A stretch of 64,000 nucleotides of DNA. Origin: Haloimpatiens sp. FM7315 (GTDB lineage Bacteria > Bacillota > Clostridia > Clostridiales > Clostridiaceae). The notes beneath the pieces were generated by a model that searched no databases, had not been told where the DNA came from, and saw only the letters and a list, made by a program, of their open reading frames with translations. The stretch covers positions 794,001 to 858,000 of the forward strand of contig JBGVUE010000001.1 of the NCBI GenBank assembly GCA_041861885.1, written 5' to 3'. The stretch's first letter is position 1, and each line of letters begins with the position of its first letter. This document shows, piece by piece, positions 1-9,330 of the stretch. Both the position numbers and the translations under genes were made by a program.

Positions 1-1
1 G

Positions 2-100
2 TTAATAAAAAAGGAAATATTGTCAATAGGATCAATAAGGGAAGAAATGGAATTGGGAGAACTTTATAAAAAAAGATTAGAAAAGCTAGGAGATAATTAA
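2..100 (+). CDS. C-terminal tail of an unidentified protein (cut by window edge)
   Basis: An open frame enters from the left edge and stops at TAA 98-100. The last 32 residues are charged and probably helical, ending in KRLEKLGDN. No family can be recognised from so short a piece. It runs toward the terminator at 214-255 and is probably the last gene of the preceding unit, perhaps of the same phage-like element. Confidence 0.45.
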   Translation, partial: LIKKEILSIGSIREEMELGELYKKRLEKLGDN

Positions 101-213
101 ACTTGTTTTATTTAGGTATAGACAGAATAATTATTAATTGCTTTTTATCTCAAAAAATTCAAATACGAAACAGTAAATGCGTAATGGTAAGAAAAATCAA
201 AAAATATTAAAGC

Positions 214-255
214 AATACCCATTAAAAACCGTTAAGGTCAGAATGGGTATTTTTT
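214..255. terminator. Bidirectional intrinsic terminator
   Basis: AATACCCATT (214-223) pairs with AATGGGTATT (242-251) and is followed by a T run on the + strand and preceded by A-rich sequence. It lies between convergent genes ending at 100 (+) and 255 (-), so it can serve both. Confidence 0.7.
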
Positions 256-1196
256 CATTTATCCTTTTTTCTTCTTTTATTTCTAGCTGATTTTCTAGCG
301 TTTCTTATATTTTGGCAAGCTTGAGAAGAACAGTATTTTTGCCTATTACCATTTTTCACACCTATTTTTCCACAAGCTTCACATATAAAGAGTGTTTTTT
401 TAGTGTCTGTATCATCCATATTAGGGGCATTGGTTGCTATCCATCTTATTAAGGCATAGGTTGCAATATCAAATACTGAGTCGAGTTTTGGTTCAAGGTA
501 AAAAGAATTTTTCTTCTCATCAAATTTTACTGAGAGTTTAACATCTGGAATACTTTTGGCAAACTTCTTTAGTGCATCTTTTGAAATTTTATTATCTCTT
601 AAAATCTTTTCAGCAAGTTTATTCCACTGACTTGTATATTCTAATACAGTTTTAAGATTTTCAATTATTTTAGAATCACCATCTTTAAAACAAAAAATAC
701 CATAATAAGTTTTGGTTAATTCATAAAGGTTTCTAAGGTCTTTTAAAAAATCAAATAGATTAATTTGTGCAAGTTCTAAAGCTTCTTTTGCTTTTTCTTC
801 ATACCAACTTCTAGGGGATATGCAGGGATCTTTTATTTCTTTATAATAATCGTCAATATTAGGTATAGAATCATAAATTTTATTGATGTTATAGGGATGT
901 ATATGTTTGCTACACCATTCTATAACTTTTTTTGATGCCATCACTTCATCATCTTCAATGGGGATAATTTCAAGTGAAAGATTATAAAGATTTATTAATA
1001 TATCTTGAGCGGACAAGTAATATTTTTCTATGGTTTTAGGACTATCATCTATACTAAATTCAGGTGTTAATATAGGTGAAAAGCCTTTATTAAAATCAAC
1101 GTAATAAGTATAAAAACGTGTGGCAGGAATAGAAGGTTCTCCTAATCCACCTATATCACAAATAGAAAGCCAATCACTTAATAGCAAAAAACTCAC
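255..1196 (-). CDS. Hypothetical protein with C-terminal CGNR-like zinc finger
   Basis: The protein has 313 residues. The first ~250 show no family I recognise and are rich in charged helix-like segments. Near the C-terminus is a four-cysteine cluster, CEACG then YCSSQACQN, followed by a very basic tail (ARKSARNKRRKKDK). This resembles CGNR/ABATE-type zinc fingers that bind nucleic acid. It is transcribed divergently from the excisionase-like gene at 1308 across a 110-bp gap with two TTACCGT repeats, which suggests a regulatory or element-maintenance role. That role is inference; only the zinc site is seen. Confidence 0.7.
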   Translation of the reverse strand: MSFLLLSDWLSICDIGGLGEPSIPATRFYTYYVDFNKGFSPILTPEFSIDDSPKTIEKYYLSAQDILINLYNLSLEIIPIEDDEVMASKKVIEWCSKHIHPYNINKIYDSIPNIDDYYKEIKDPCISPRSWYEEKAKEALELAQINLFDFLKDLRNLYELTKTYYGIFCFKDGDSKIIENLKTVLEYTSQWNKLAEKILRDNKISKDALKKFAKSIPDVKLSVKFDEKKNSFYLEPKLDSVFDIATYALIRWIATNAPNMDDTDTKKTLFICEACGKIGVKNGNRQKYCSSQACQNIRNARKSARNKRRKKDK

Positions 1197-1218
1197 TTCC
1201 TTTATTTTAAATGAAACT

Positions 1219-1242
1219 GATTACCGTATGGGTTACCGTTAG
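1219..1242. promoter_or_regulatory. TTACCGT direct repeats in divergent promoter region
   Basis: TTACCGT occurs at 1221-1227 and 1233-1239, a 12-bp period, midway between the divergent genes starting at 1196 (-) and 1308 (+). This is a plausible operator. The core TTACC recurs at 5.2-5.4 kb. Confidence 0.4.
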
Positions 1243-1307
1243 AAAATATCTTATGGTGATATATTACAGTAAAATTAAGACAAATACAAGAGAAAGGAGA
1301 ACAAATT

Positions 1308-1505
1308 ATGGAAAATAAAGAATTTAAAGTGGCTTTTAATTTGAAACAAGCTTCAGAGTATATAGGAATCAGTTCACCTACTCTGCTTAATATTATTCGC
1401 TCGGGTGAAATTCCATCAAGAAAAATAGGAAAACGTAGATGGCTTATTTCAAAAGAAGCTATAGATGATTGGATTAAAGGTAGTCACACTAAAAAAGAGT
1501 CTTAA
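1308..1505 (+). CDS. Excisionase-family helix-turn-helix protein
   Basis: This 65-residue protein fits the MerR-like HTH_17/excisionase family. The pattern LKQASEYIGISSPTLLNIIRSGEIPSRKIGKRRWLIS is summarised by the HTH at residues ~11-30, the wing with R-K-I-G-K-R, and the closing helix AIDDWIKG. Such proteins bind DNA to direct excision or transcription of mobile elements. An AAAGGAG ribosome site precedes ATG 1308. It opens the rightward gene series leading to the primase and recombinases, consistent with an early control gene of a prophage or integrative element. Confidence 0.85.
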   Translation: MENKEFKVAFNLKQASEYIGISSPTLLNIIRSGEIPSRKIGKRRWLISKEAIDDWIKGSHTKKES

Positions 1506-1632
1506 AAAATTTTAAGACTAATAATTAAATAGCACAAGTTTAAGGTGAGTCAGCATTATACTTGAAACCTGATCAGAAGAAATCTGGTGAAGCTGGCATT
1601 AGTGCAAAAATAATTTTCAAGGAGATGAAAAC

Positions 1633-1833
1633 ATGTCTGGAAATGCAAGTAGAAGGTATAAACAGTACAAGCTTATGAAAGAGAGACAAAAATTATTTGG
1701 TGGTATTTCACCAAGAGACGAATTTGGAAGATTAGATCTTATAACTTTTGCAGCATCACAAGGAAAAATTATTACAAGTAGTTCAAAATTAAGTTTAGGC
1801 AAAATGTTAGAAAAAAAGAATAGTAGATATTAA
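1633..1833 (+). CDS. Small basic hypothetical protein
   Basis: This 66-residue, lysine/arginine-rich protein has no recognisable domain. CAAGGAGATG sits at a suitable distance before ATG 1633. It lies between the excisionase-like gene and the primase gene and is followed by its own terminator-like hairpin, so it may be a separate short transcript. The 127 bp before it hold no clear gene. Confidence 0.6.
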   Translation: MSGNASRRYKQYKLMKERQKLFGGISPRDEFGRLDLITFAASQGKIITSSSKLSLGKMLEKKNSRY

Positions 1834-1835
1834 AA

Positions 1836-1870
1836 AGTACTTTATTAAAGGTGCTTTTTTATTTTTTCAA
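1836..1870 (+). terminator. Intrinsic terminator after the small basic gene
   Basis: AGTACTTT and AAAGGTGCT form a short stem with a G-U pair and one bulge around a 3-nt loop, directly followed by TTTTTTATTTTTT. Confidence 0.55.
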
Positions 1871-1896
1871 AAATTAATTTGAAAGGATGTGAGAAA

Positions 1897-4584
1897 GTGG
1901 ATGAAAGGGCTAAATTAGCAGTTAGATATGCAAAGAAAGGTTTTAAAATAGTTATGCTTCATGGAATAAATAAAGATGGAAATTGTACCTGTAGCAAAGG
2001 GGCAAGATGTAAAAGCAGCGGGAAACATCCTATATATTCAAGTTGGGAGAAAAGAGCAACAACCTGTGAAGAAAAAATTATAGCTGAGTTTAAAAAACAT
2101 CCTTATGCAAACATTGGTTTTGCAACAGGGGACAATTTCTTTGTTCTTGATATAGATAAAGATCATGGAGGTTATGAAAGTATAAAGAAGTATGGGATTC
2201 TTAAGGAAACCGTAAGTGTTAGAACAGGAAGTGGTGGAAGCCATCATTACTATCTAATGCCGCAGAAAGTTATCATACCAAATAGAGTAGCTATTTTACC
2301 TGGAGTTGATATTAGAGCTAAAGGTGGACTTGTAGTAGCACCAGGTAGTACTCATAAAAATGGAAACACTTATGAATGGATAAGCGGATGTTCACCAGAG
2401 GATATAGATATTGCTGAGCCTGATTCATGGCTTTGTCAATTGATTTTAAATAAGAAAAATAAGTTTAAGGAAATACCTGAGTGTATAGAAGAGGGTTCTA
2501 GAAATGCAGTTATGGCAAGTATTGCAGGTGCACTTAGAAGGAAAGGATTAAGCTATGAAGCTATAATTGCAGCTCTTTTAGTAGAAAATCAAAACAGATG
2601 TAATCCTCCACTTAGTGAAAGAGAAATTGAAACTATTGCGAAAAGTATAAGCAGATATAAACCAGAAGATCCTATAGTAGGAAATGAGTTGAGCAAGGAT
2701 AGAAAAAAACATTTAATTGATGAACTATCAAATTTAGATGATTTTTCAAAGGTATATGAGCCTAGGATTTTATCTATGATTTCTTTAGCAAAGGAAAATG
2801 ATCCAGCTTTCTTTGCAATAATTAAATCAAAACTAAAGGGCAAAGTTAATCTTAGAGATTTAGAAAGAGCTATTAAATATACCGAAAGTAGTGGCAAAGA
2901 AATAGAGTTTAAAAAGGTAATTGAGTTAGAGGGATTGGATACTAAAAATTACATGATGCCTTTTGGGTGGAAGGTGGATTTTTTAAATGGAGTGTCTAAG
3001 TATGTGCAAAATGGTGATGGTACTCAAAAAGAAATTACAGTAAGTTTTATCCCTTTTGTTATTAGCAAGAGATTTCATAATTTAGATACAGAGCAAGAAA
3101 AAATAGAGTTGTCCTTTTATAGAGATGGATATTGGAAGAAGATACTTGCTCCACGTTCTGTAATATTTAATAGAAATAGTCTCTTGAAGCTTGCAGACAA
3201 TGGTTTTCCAGTATCTTCAAATAATTCAGGAGATTTGATTTCATATATATCTGATTTTGAAAAAGAAAATCATGAAGCTATTCCACTTGTGAAATCAGTA
3301 TCACGTTTAGGTTGGATAAATAATGATAGCTTTTTCCCCTTTAGTAAAAGTGAAACCTTAGAATTTGAAAATGATAGTAACGAGGCAACAACTATTATGG
3401 AAGCTTTAGAATCCAGTGGAGATTATAGTAAATGGTTAGAAATTTCAAGAAAATCAAGAAAAAATTCTGCTGCAAGATTTATACTTTCAGCAAGTTTTGC
3501 TTCAGTGCTTTTAGAGCCACTTCATAAAAGAGTGTTTTTTATTCACTTATGGCATAACAGTAGAAGCGGAAAAACAGCTACTATAAAGATTGCTTTAGCT
3601 GCCTTTGGAAATCCTAATAAACTCATTGGATCATTTAATAGTACAATTGTGGGACTTGAGCGAATGGCAGCAGCACTTAGAAATCTTCCCTTTGCTATAG
3701 ATGAACTACAAGTTTTAAATAATAAAAGAATGAGTACTGATAGCATTATTTATATGTTATCTCAAGGACAAGGCAGAACTAGAGGGAGTAAGGATGGAGG
3801 AATTCAAGAAACATCTACTTGGAGAAATATAATAATTACCACAGGAGAGGAAGCTATACTTGGAGGAAATATGCAAGATGGAGCTAATACCAGAACTTTT
3901 GAAATTTATGCAAAGCCTGTAGAGAAAGTTTCCTTTGCAGCATTAATGCATGAAGTATCAGAAAAACATTATGGTTTTGCTGGGAAAGTATTTATTAATA
4001 AACTATGCAAGTCCCTAAAAGAAAATAAAGTTTTTCTGCATGATTTATATGATGAAATAAAGACAAGCCTTAAAGAAAAATATACTGATTGTATACACAT
4101 TGATGAAGTTTCGGTGGTTTGCCTTGGGGATTATTTATCTTCCATTTATGTATTTGAAGAAGATGAAAAAACAGCAATGAAGGAAGCTTTAAATACAGCC
4201 AGTGCAATGATAGAAAATAATCGTCAGTTAACACAGACAGATAATATTGAAAGAGCTTGGGAGATGTTTACAGGATGGCTTATTGCAAATAGTGAGAGGT
4301 TTAGTTTTGACTCTCCATCTCCAAGGTATGGAAGAATAGATGAGAAAAATAACTACTTAGTTATTCCGTCTTTTGCTCATAAAGCATTAGAAGAGGCTGG
4401 TTTTTCACCAAAGAAAGTATTTCGTGGTTTTGCTGAAAGAAATTATATATTAAGTCAAATAGATTCAGAAGGAATAAGACGATTTCAACTTGGCAGAAGT
4501 ATCTTGGGTAAAACTTGCAGAGTATATGTAGTAAGAGTTCCAGAGGATGAAAACAAGGAACAAGAACCAATATTGTTTAGTTAA
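1897..4584 (+). CDS. Phage-type bifunctional primase-polymerase / DUF927 helicase
   Basis: About 895 residues. The N-terminal ~200 residues match a primase-polymerase (Prim-Pol) domain: a CxC...CKSSGKHP segment, NIGFATG, then the acidic FVLDIDKDHGG and the SGGSHHYY histidine motif. A PriCT-like helical segment follows (EGSRNAVMASIAGALRR). The second half is a DUF927-type ATPase with a Walker A-like HNSRSGKTA and the Walker B-like FAIDELQ. Such proteins prime and unwind DNA at phage or plasmid origins. I place the start at GTG 1897, because AAAGGA (1882-1887) is 9 nt upstream; the in-frame TTG at 1879 would overlap that site. The next gene starts 14 bp downstream. Confidence 0.9.
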   Translation: MDERAKLAVRYAKKGFKIVMLHGINKDGNCTCSKGARCKSSGKHPIYSSWEKRATTCEEKIIAEFKKHPYANIGFATGDNFFVLDIDKDHGGYESIKKYGILKETVSVRTGSGGSHHYYLMPQKVIIPNRVAILPGVDIRAKGGLVVAPGSTHKNGNTYEWISGCSPEDIDIAEPDSWLCQLILNKKNKFKEIPECIEEGSRNAVMASIAGALRRKGLSYEAIIAALLVENQNRCNPPLSEREIETIAKSISRYKPEDPIVGNELSKDRKKHLIDELSNLDDFSKVYEPRILSMISLAKENDPAFFAIIKSKLKGKVNLRDLERAIKYTESSGKEIEFKKVIELEGLDTKNYMMPFGWKVDFLNGVSKYVQNGDGTQKEITVSFIPFVISKRFHNLDTEQEKIELSFYRDGYWKKILAPRSVIFNRNSLLKLADNGFPVSSNNSGDLISYISDFEKENHEAIPLVKSVSRLGWINNDSFFPFSKSETLEFENDSNEATTIMEALESSGDYSKWLEISRKSRKNSAARFILSASFASVLLEPLHKRVFFIHLWHNSRSGKTATIKIALAAFGNPNKLIGSFNSTIVGLERMAAALRNLPFAIDELQVLNNKRMSTDSIIYMLSQGQGRTRGSKDGGIQETSTWRNIIITTGEEAILGGNMQDGANTRTFEIYAKPVEKVSFAALMHEVSEKHYGFAGKVFINKLCKSLKENKVFLHDLYDEIKTSLKEKYTDCIHIDEVSVVCLGDYLSSIYVFEEDEKTAMKEALNTASAMIENNRQLTQTDNIERAWEMFTGWLIANSERFSFDSPSPRYGRIDEKNNYLVIPSFAHKALEEAGFSPKKVFRGFAERNYILSQIDSEGIRRFQLGRSILGKTCRVYVVRVPEDENKEQEPILFS

Positions 4585-4598
4585 AAGGAGATGGGGTT

Positions 4599-5099
4599 AT
4601 GTATAAAAATTATGAAGATTTAGATCATCCATGTTGTTATGAAAATCTTAAGGATAATGAAAAAGAAGCTTTAGATAAATGGATTAAAGCAAAATTTGAA
4701 GTCGCAGAGAAAGCCTACAATAAAAGAAGTAGCTACGGTTTAAAACATGATTTCCAAAGAGATACTGGTATCTATGTATATAATGGAGCCTTTAAAGGAG
4801 CTATGCTAAATGCAGGATTTAAACCGGTAGATGAAACACAGTTAAATTGGAATTTTTATATTAAGGAAAGAATACCAGACGGTTTTTATAGTTTCTGTAT
4901 AAAACATTATAAACATAACAATTCTATCTTAGGGGATTTTGTTAGAGATATGGACAAGGATTCAAAATTTCCTAAAGAGTCAAAGGATAAGGAAGAAATT
5001 GAGGATTATTTGTATATAAGGAATGTTTGTAAAGAGGCTATGAAGGCTTTTAAAAGAGCGTGGAATTATTATGATAAGAGTATAAAGGAAAAGAAATAA
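4599..5099 (+). CDS. Conserved-looking hypothetical protein of the phage remnant
   Basis: 166 residues, mostly hydrophilic and helical, with aromatic-rich stretches but no motif that I can assign. AAAAGGAG precedes ATG 4599 and the gene begins 14 bp after the primase, so the two are probably co-transcribed and this product may assist replication. No transmembrane or signal segment is visible. It ends at the start of the non-coding AT-rich region 5100-5510. Confidence 0.65.
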   Translation: MYKNYEDLDHPCCYENLKDNEKEALDKWIKAKFEVAEKAYNKRSSYGLKHDFQRDTGIYVYNGAFKGAMLNAGFKPVDETQLNWNFYIKERIPDGFYSFCIKHYKHNNSILGDFVRDMDKDSKFPKESKDKEEIEDYLYIRNVCKEAMKAFKRAWNYYDKSIKEKK

Positions 5100-5220
5100 A
5101 TTATGAGTATTACCAAAAGATTAAAGGGTTATATGGATAAAATTTAAGGGTGGATTTAAATTTATCAAGGAGAACATAGCATTAACGTAAAAATACTTAT
5201 TTTTGATATGTTCGTTTGGA

Positions 5221-5432
5221 AATAGTGGTAAGAGTATGGTAATGACAGTTTTTATATAGAGATATTGATATTACTACATTATATAAATATAAATTATATT
5301 AGTATTACCAATATTACCATATTACCTTATATATATTTCATATAGAAACTATATTTTTATAAAAATAATCTCTTATTATATATAAATATAATAAATGGTG
5401 TACCACCTAGTAATCAGGTAATACTGGTAATG
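5221..5432. other. AT-rich region with clustered GGTAAT/ATTACC repeats, possible replication origin
   Basis: The stretch 5100-5510 has no credible gene. It holds GGTAAT at 5238, 5417 and 5426 and ATTACC at 5304, 5313 and 5321, the last three only 8-9 bp apart. Between them is a nearly pure A/T tract (5330-5395). Clustered short iterons beside an A/T tract and downstream of a primase/helicase gene are typical of an origin, but the assignment is inference. Confidence 0.4.
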
Positions 5433-5510
5433 GCATATGATAAACTTTGTAAAATCAATGGTTTAGCTAAATTAACTTTTTAAAAATAAAGGTAATAGAA
5501 AAATAAAAAT

Positions 5511-5625
5511 GGGGTAGGGGGTTAAATTCCTCTGGACTTAAAGAGCAGTGGTCGGGTGGGCACCCACATAAAAATAAACGCACTTTTCTAGGGGCGGGAG
5601 TGTAAATTTTACGGAATAGTACAAA
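5511..5625. other. GC-rich non-coding block in the phage remnant
   Basis: In this very AT-rich window, 5511-5625 contains GGGGTAGGGGG, GGTCGGGTGGGCACCCAC and AGGGGCGGGAG with no open frame. GTGGGC/GCCCAC can form a short stem. Similar G-rich blocks are found near cos or terminase starts of HK97-type phages of Firmicutes, so it could be a leftover packaging or regulatory site. This is not proven. Confidence 0.35.
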
Positions 5626-5682
5626 CCCTTGAAAATAGCTGGATTTAAGGGATAAATAATTTATAAGATGAGGTGAAAAAGC

Positions 5683-6117
5683 ATGTTGAAAACAGAACAA
5701 AAACAGCAGATTTTAGAGCTTAGGAAAAAAGGATATGGATATAAAAGTATTGCTGGTATTTTAGAAATTAAAAGAGATTCAGTTAGAAATTTGTGTAAAA
5801 GATATGGACTTGCAGGATATGGTAAGCCTATTGAACATAATATTTTAGAAAAAGAAAATAGAATTATTTGTTGTCTTAACTGTGGACAACAAATAATTGT
5901 AGATGGCAAAAGGGGAAGAAAACCAAAATTCTGCTCAGAAGAGTGTAGAAGAAATTGGTGGAAAAATAATAATGATAAAAGAAACAGGAAAGAAAGTGCT
6001 TGGTATTCTTTTAAATGTAAAAACTGTGGTAAAGAGTTTAAAGCTTATGGGAATAAAAATAGAAAGTTTTGCTCCATAAGATGTTCAACTGAACATAGAT
6101 TTGGCAGCACCAATTAA
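5683..6117 (+). CDS. HTH plus double zinc-ribbon DNA-binding protein
   Basis: 144 residues. Residues ~1-45 form a resolvase/sigma-like HTH (ILELRKKGYGYKSIAGILE, then RDSVRNLCKRYGL). Two treble-clef-like zinc motifs follow: CLNCGQQI...FCSEECRRNWW (~residues 65-100) and CKNCGKEF...FCSIRCSTEH (~115-140). Genes of this type usually sit just before a SHOCT-like gene and one or two serine recombinases in clostridial elements, as here, so it is probably an element regulator or recombination factor. GAGGTGAAAAAGC precedes ATG 5683. Decayed relatives lie at 29839-29907 and 30312-30821. Confidence 0.75.
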   Translation: MLKTEQKQQILELRKKGYGYKSIAGILEIKRDSVRNLCKRYGLAGYGKPIEHNILEKENRIICCLNCGQQIIVDGKRGRKPKFCSEECRRNWWKNNNDKRNRKESAWYSFKCKNCGKEFKAYGNKNRKFCSIRCSTEHRFGSTN

Positions 6118-6131
6118 AGGAAGTGAAGCTC

Positions 6132-6286
6132 ATGAGTAAAGAACAATTCAATAGTGAAAAGAATTATAGAGTGTCTTTATTTATAGCAAAATTGATGATT
6201 TCAAAAAGTTAATAACTGATAAAGAATATAGTAAAATTGATAGGATGTTAATAGAAAAATATAAACCAATTATAGGTAGTTTATAA
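6132..6286 (+). pseudogene. SHOCT-like small protein gene, frameshifted at an A5 run
   Basis: ATG 6132 opens a frame that stops after 26 codons (AKLMISKS then TAA). Adding one A to the A5 run near 6213 joins it to a second frame reading KKLITDKEYSKIDRMLIEKY and ending at 6286, giving a ~51-residue protein. That tail matches the short SHOCT-like proteins commonly found just upstream of serine recombinases. The break may be a sequencing under-call or a real mutation. Confidence 0.65.
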
Positions 6287-6339
6287 CTTGCTATGTATCA
6301 AAATCAGAGTTAACATAGGTAGCTGAAAGGGGTGATATA

Positions 6340-7575
6340 ATGCAAAGAATCATAAAGAAAATAGAACCTTTAATATCAAAGATGCCTGCTAAAAAGCGTG
6401 TGGCTGCTTATGCAAGAGTATCAAGTGGCAAAGATGCAATGTTACATTCTCTTTCAGCACAGGTAAGCTACTATAGTGAATTTATACAAAATCATAGAGG
6501 TTGGGAGTATTCAGGAGTTTATGCAGATGAAGCATTTACAGGAACTAAAGAAGTTAGGCCGGAATTTCAAAGACTACTTGAGGATTGCAGAAATGGTAAA
6601 ATAGATATGGTTATAACAAAATCAATTTCAAGACTAGCAAGAAATACAGTTACTATGCTTAAAACAGTAAGAGAATTAAAGCATTTAAACATTGATGTTT
6701 ATTTTGAAAAAGAGAATATACACAGTCTTAGCGGGGATGGTGAGTTAATGCTTACTATCCTCGCTTCTTTTGCGCAGGAGGAAAGTAGGTCAGTTAGTGA
6801 AAACTGTAAATGGAGAATTAGAAAAGGTTTTGAGGAAGGGGAACTTGTAAATTTACGATTTATGTATGGGTACAGAATAGGAAAAGGAAAAATACAAATC
6901 AATGAAGAAGAAGCAAAAATTGTACGTATGATTTTTGAGGATTATATAACTGGTAAAGGTTGCAGAATGATTGCAAAAAAGCTTCGAGAAATGAATATTA
7001 AGAAACTCAGAGGAGGAACTTGGAGCGCAGTAAGGGTTGGCGAAATTATTAAAAATGAAAAGTATACAGGAAATGCCCTGCTTCAGAAAAAGTATGTAAA
7101 GGACCACTTAACTAAAAAATTAGTTTTAAATAAAGGCAATCTTCCAATGTATTATGCAGAAGGGACTCATCCAGCCATTATAGATATAGAAACTTTTCAA
7201 AAGGCAAAGAAGATTTTGAGTGAAAATAATAAAAAATATGCAGGTGGAAATACAAGAGCAAGGTATCCTTTCACTAGTAAAATTGTATGTGGTATATGTG
7301 GAAAAAAATATATACATAAAAATAGAAAGGGTAAAGCTTCTTGGAATTGCTCAACCTATTTAAAATATGGGAAAGCCAGCTGCCCTTCCAAACAAATACC
7401 CGAAGATATTTTAATTTCACTAACTAATGAAGTTTTAGGTATTAAGGAATTTGATGAAGCTGTGTTTAAGGAGAAAATAAAGGAAATACAAGTACCGGAG
7501 CATAAATGCTTAGTTTTTATTTTAAGAGATGGTACTACATTAAAAAGAAAATGGGATTATAAATCACTTAGCTGA
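6340..7575 (+). CDS. Large serine recombinase (short form)
   Basis: 411 residues. An N-terminal resolvase domain carries the catalytic serine in YARVSS (Ser28) and the arginines of SISRLARNT. The PF07508-type recombinase domain (~residues 165-270) and a zinc ribbon (CGICGKKY...CSTYLKYGKASC, ~325-365) follow. The long coiled coil typical of 500-550-residue family members is missing; only ~50 residues follow the ribbon. It catalyses site-specific integration or excision through a Ser-DNA intermediate. It starts 72 bp upstream of the second recombinase in the same direction; paired genes of this kind often act together. AAAGGGGTG precedes ATG 6340. Confidence 0.9.
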   Translation: MQRIIKKIEPLISKMPAKKRVAAYARVSSGKDAMLHSLSAQVSYYSEFIQNHRGWEYSGVYADEAFTGTKEVRPEFQRLLEDCRNGKIDMVITKSISRLARNTVTMLKTVRELKHLNIDVYFEKENIHSLSGDGELMLTILASFAQEESRSVSENCKWRIRKGFEEGELVNLRFMYGYRIGKGKIQINEEEAKIVRMIFEDYITGKGCRMIAKKLREMNIKKLRGGTWSAVRVGEIIKNEKYTGNALLQKKYVKDHLTKKLVLNKGNLPMYYAEGTHPAIIDIETFQKAKKILSENNKKYAGGNTRARYPFTSKIVCGICGKKYIHKNRKGKASWNCSTYLKYGKASCPSKQIPEDILISLTNEVLGIKEFDEAVFKEKIKEIQVPEHKCLVFILRDGTTLKRKWDYKSLS

Positions 7576-7646
7576 GACTGAATTTATTAGGCTCGGAAAG
7601 GTCAAATAGCAAGATATATTTAAAAATTAGAGAGGAGGAATTAGCT

Positions 7647-9233
7647 TTGGTAGCAAGAGCAGTAACAGTAATACCAGCAACAGCTAATGGATTTGCATCC
7701 AATTGTGCAGAAATGGTTCATATAAAAAAAGTAGCTGCTTATGCAAGGGTTTCAACAGATTATGATGAACAGTTATCTAGTTATGAAGCTCAAGTAGATT
7801 ACTATACAAAGCATATTAAATCAAATCCTAATTGGAGTTTTGTTGAAGTTTATACAGATGAGGGGATTTCAGCAACAAGTACTAAAAAGCGTAATGGTTT
7901 TAATAGAATGATTTCTGATGCATTAAAAGGAAAGATTGACCTTATAATAACTAAATCCGTTAGCAGGTTTGCTCGCAATACAGTAGATACACTTACAACA
8001 GTAAGAAAACTTAAGGGAAAAGGTGTAGAAGTGTATTTCGAGAAAGAAAATATTTATACATTGGACAGCAAGGGCGAATTGCTGATAACAATTATGAGTT
8101 CATTAGCTCAGGAAGAATCAAGATCAATAAGTGAAAATGTTACATGGGGCCAGAGAAAAAGATTTGCTGATGGTAAAGTAAGTTTACCTTATAAACAGTT
8201 TCTTGGATATGAAAAAGGAGAAGATGGATTACCTAAGATTGTAGAAAAGGAAGCTAAAGTTGTAAGAAAGATATATAAACTATTTCTTCAAGGAAAAACT
8301 CCATCAGCAATTGCAAGACAATTAACTCAAAATAAAATACCAACCCCAGCAGGTAAAGAAATTTGGCAACCTAGTACGGTGATGAGCATTCTTAAAAATG
8401 AAAAGTACAAAGGTTCAGCCATACTTCAAAAGAGTTTTACAGTTGATTTCCTTACAAAGAAAAAGAAAATTAATGAGGGAGAAGTTCCAAAATATTATGT
8501 TGAAAATAGCCATCCAGCTATAATTTCTTCGGAAGTTTATGATTTGGTTCAGCAGGAAATTAATAAAAGAAAAAAGGTAAAAGGTTATAAGACCAGTGGT
8601 AGCTGCTTTTCAGGAAAGATAGTGTGCGGTGAATGTGGAAGTTTCTATGGCAGCAAGGTCTGGCATTCCACCAGTAAATATCGTAGAGTTATTTGGCAAT
8701 GCAATTCTAAATTTAAAAATGATGAGAAGTGCAGCACACCACATCTATATGAGGATAAAATAAAAGAAGCTTTCGTTAAAATATTTAATAGTTTGATTGA
8801 AAATAAGGAAGAGATTTTACAAGGGTATGATGAAATAATACAAGCTGTAACAGATACTACAAAGCTAGATAAAGAAAGTGCTAAACTACAAAATGAGATA
8901 GAAATAGTTAACGATATGCTAAGAAAGTGTGTGGAGGAAAATGCCCATAATGCTTTAAATCAAGCTGAGTATGAGGAAAGATACAAGGCTTTAGCTGAAA
9001 GGTATGAAAGCATGAAAAATGATATTGAAGGAATTAATGAAAAGCAACTAGAGAGAAGTGCTAAGAAGGAAAATATTGAAATGTTTATAAAAGAGCTTAA
9101 AGCAAGAGACAGCTTAATTACTGAGTTTGATGAGGAACTTTGGTTAGGAACGGTTGAAAAGGTAATTGTTAATACAGAGGAGAAGATAACTTTTATATTT
9201 AAGGATGGTATGCAATTGGAGTGGAATATATGA
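7647..9233 (+). CDS. Large serine recombinase (full length)
   Basis: 528 residues from TTG 7647, chosen because GAGAGGAGG lies just upstream. Domains in order: resolvase catalytic domain with YARVSTD (Ser36), recombinase domain (~195-300), zinc ribbon CGECGSFYG...CNSKF...KCSTPH (~335-370), a long coiled coil (~385-470) and a C-terminal DUF4368-like strand (EKITFIFKDGMQLEW). This is the complete architecture of phage/ICE integrases that recombine attP and attB. It is the last gene of the first phage-like block, so the element end should lie just downstream (9234-9330), where I find no identifiable core site. Confidence 0.92.
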   Translation: MVARAVTVIPATANGFASNCAEMVHIKKVAAYARVSTDYDEQLSSYEAQVDYYTKHIKSNPNWSFVEVYTDEGISATSTKKRNGFNRMISDALKGKIDLIITKSVSRFARNTVDTLTTVRKLKGKGVEVYFEKENIYTLDSKGELLITIMSSLAQEESRSISENVTWGQRKRFADGKVSLPYKQFLGYEKGEDGLPKIVEKEAKVVRKIYKLFLQGKTPSAIARQLTQNKIPTPAGKEIWQPSTVMSILKNEKYKGSAILQKSFTVDFLTKKKKINEGEVPKYYVENSHPAIISSEVYDLVQQEINKRKKVKGYKTSGSCFSGKIVCGECGSFYGSKVWHSTSKYRRVIWQCNSKFKNDEKCSTPHLYEDKIKEAFVKIFNSLIENKEEILQGYDEIIQAVTDTTKLDKESAKLQNEIEIVNDMLRKCVEENAHNALNQAEYEERYKALAERYESMKNDIEGINEKQLERSAKKENIEMFIKELKARDSLITEFDEELWLGTVEKVIVNTEEKITFIFKDGMQLEWNI

Positions 9234-9330
9234 GAATTACTAAAAATCCGCAAGGTTAGATTAGGGATAAGCTGGCTTTGTGGGTGTTTTTGTTTTGACT
9301 AGTTTCAAAATTAGTATTATTTATTCTGAA

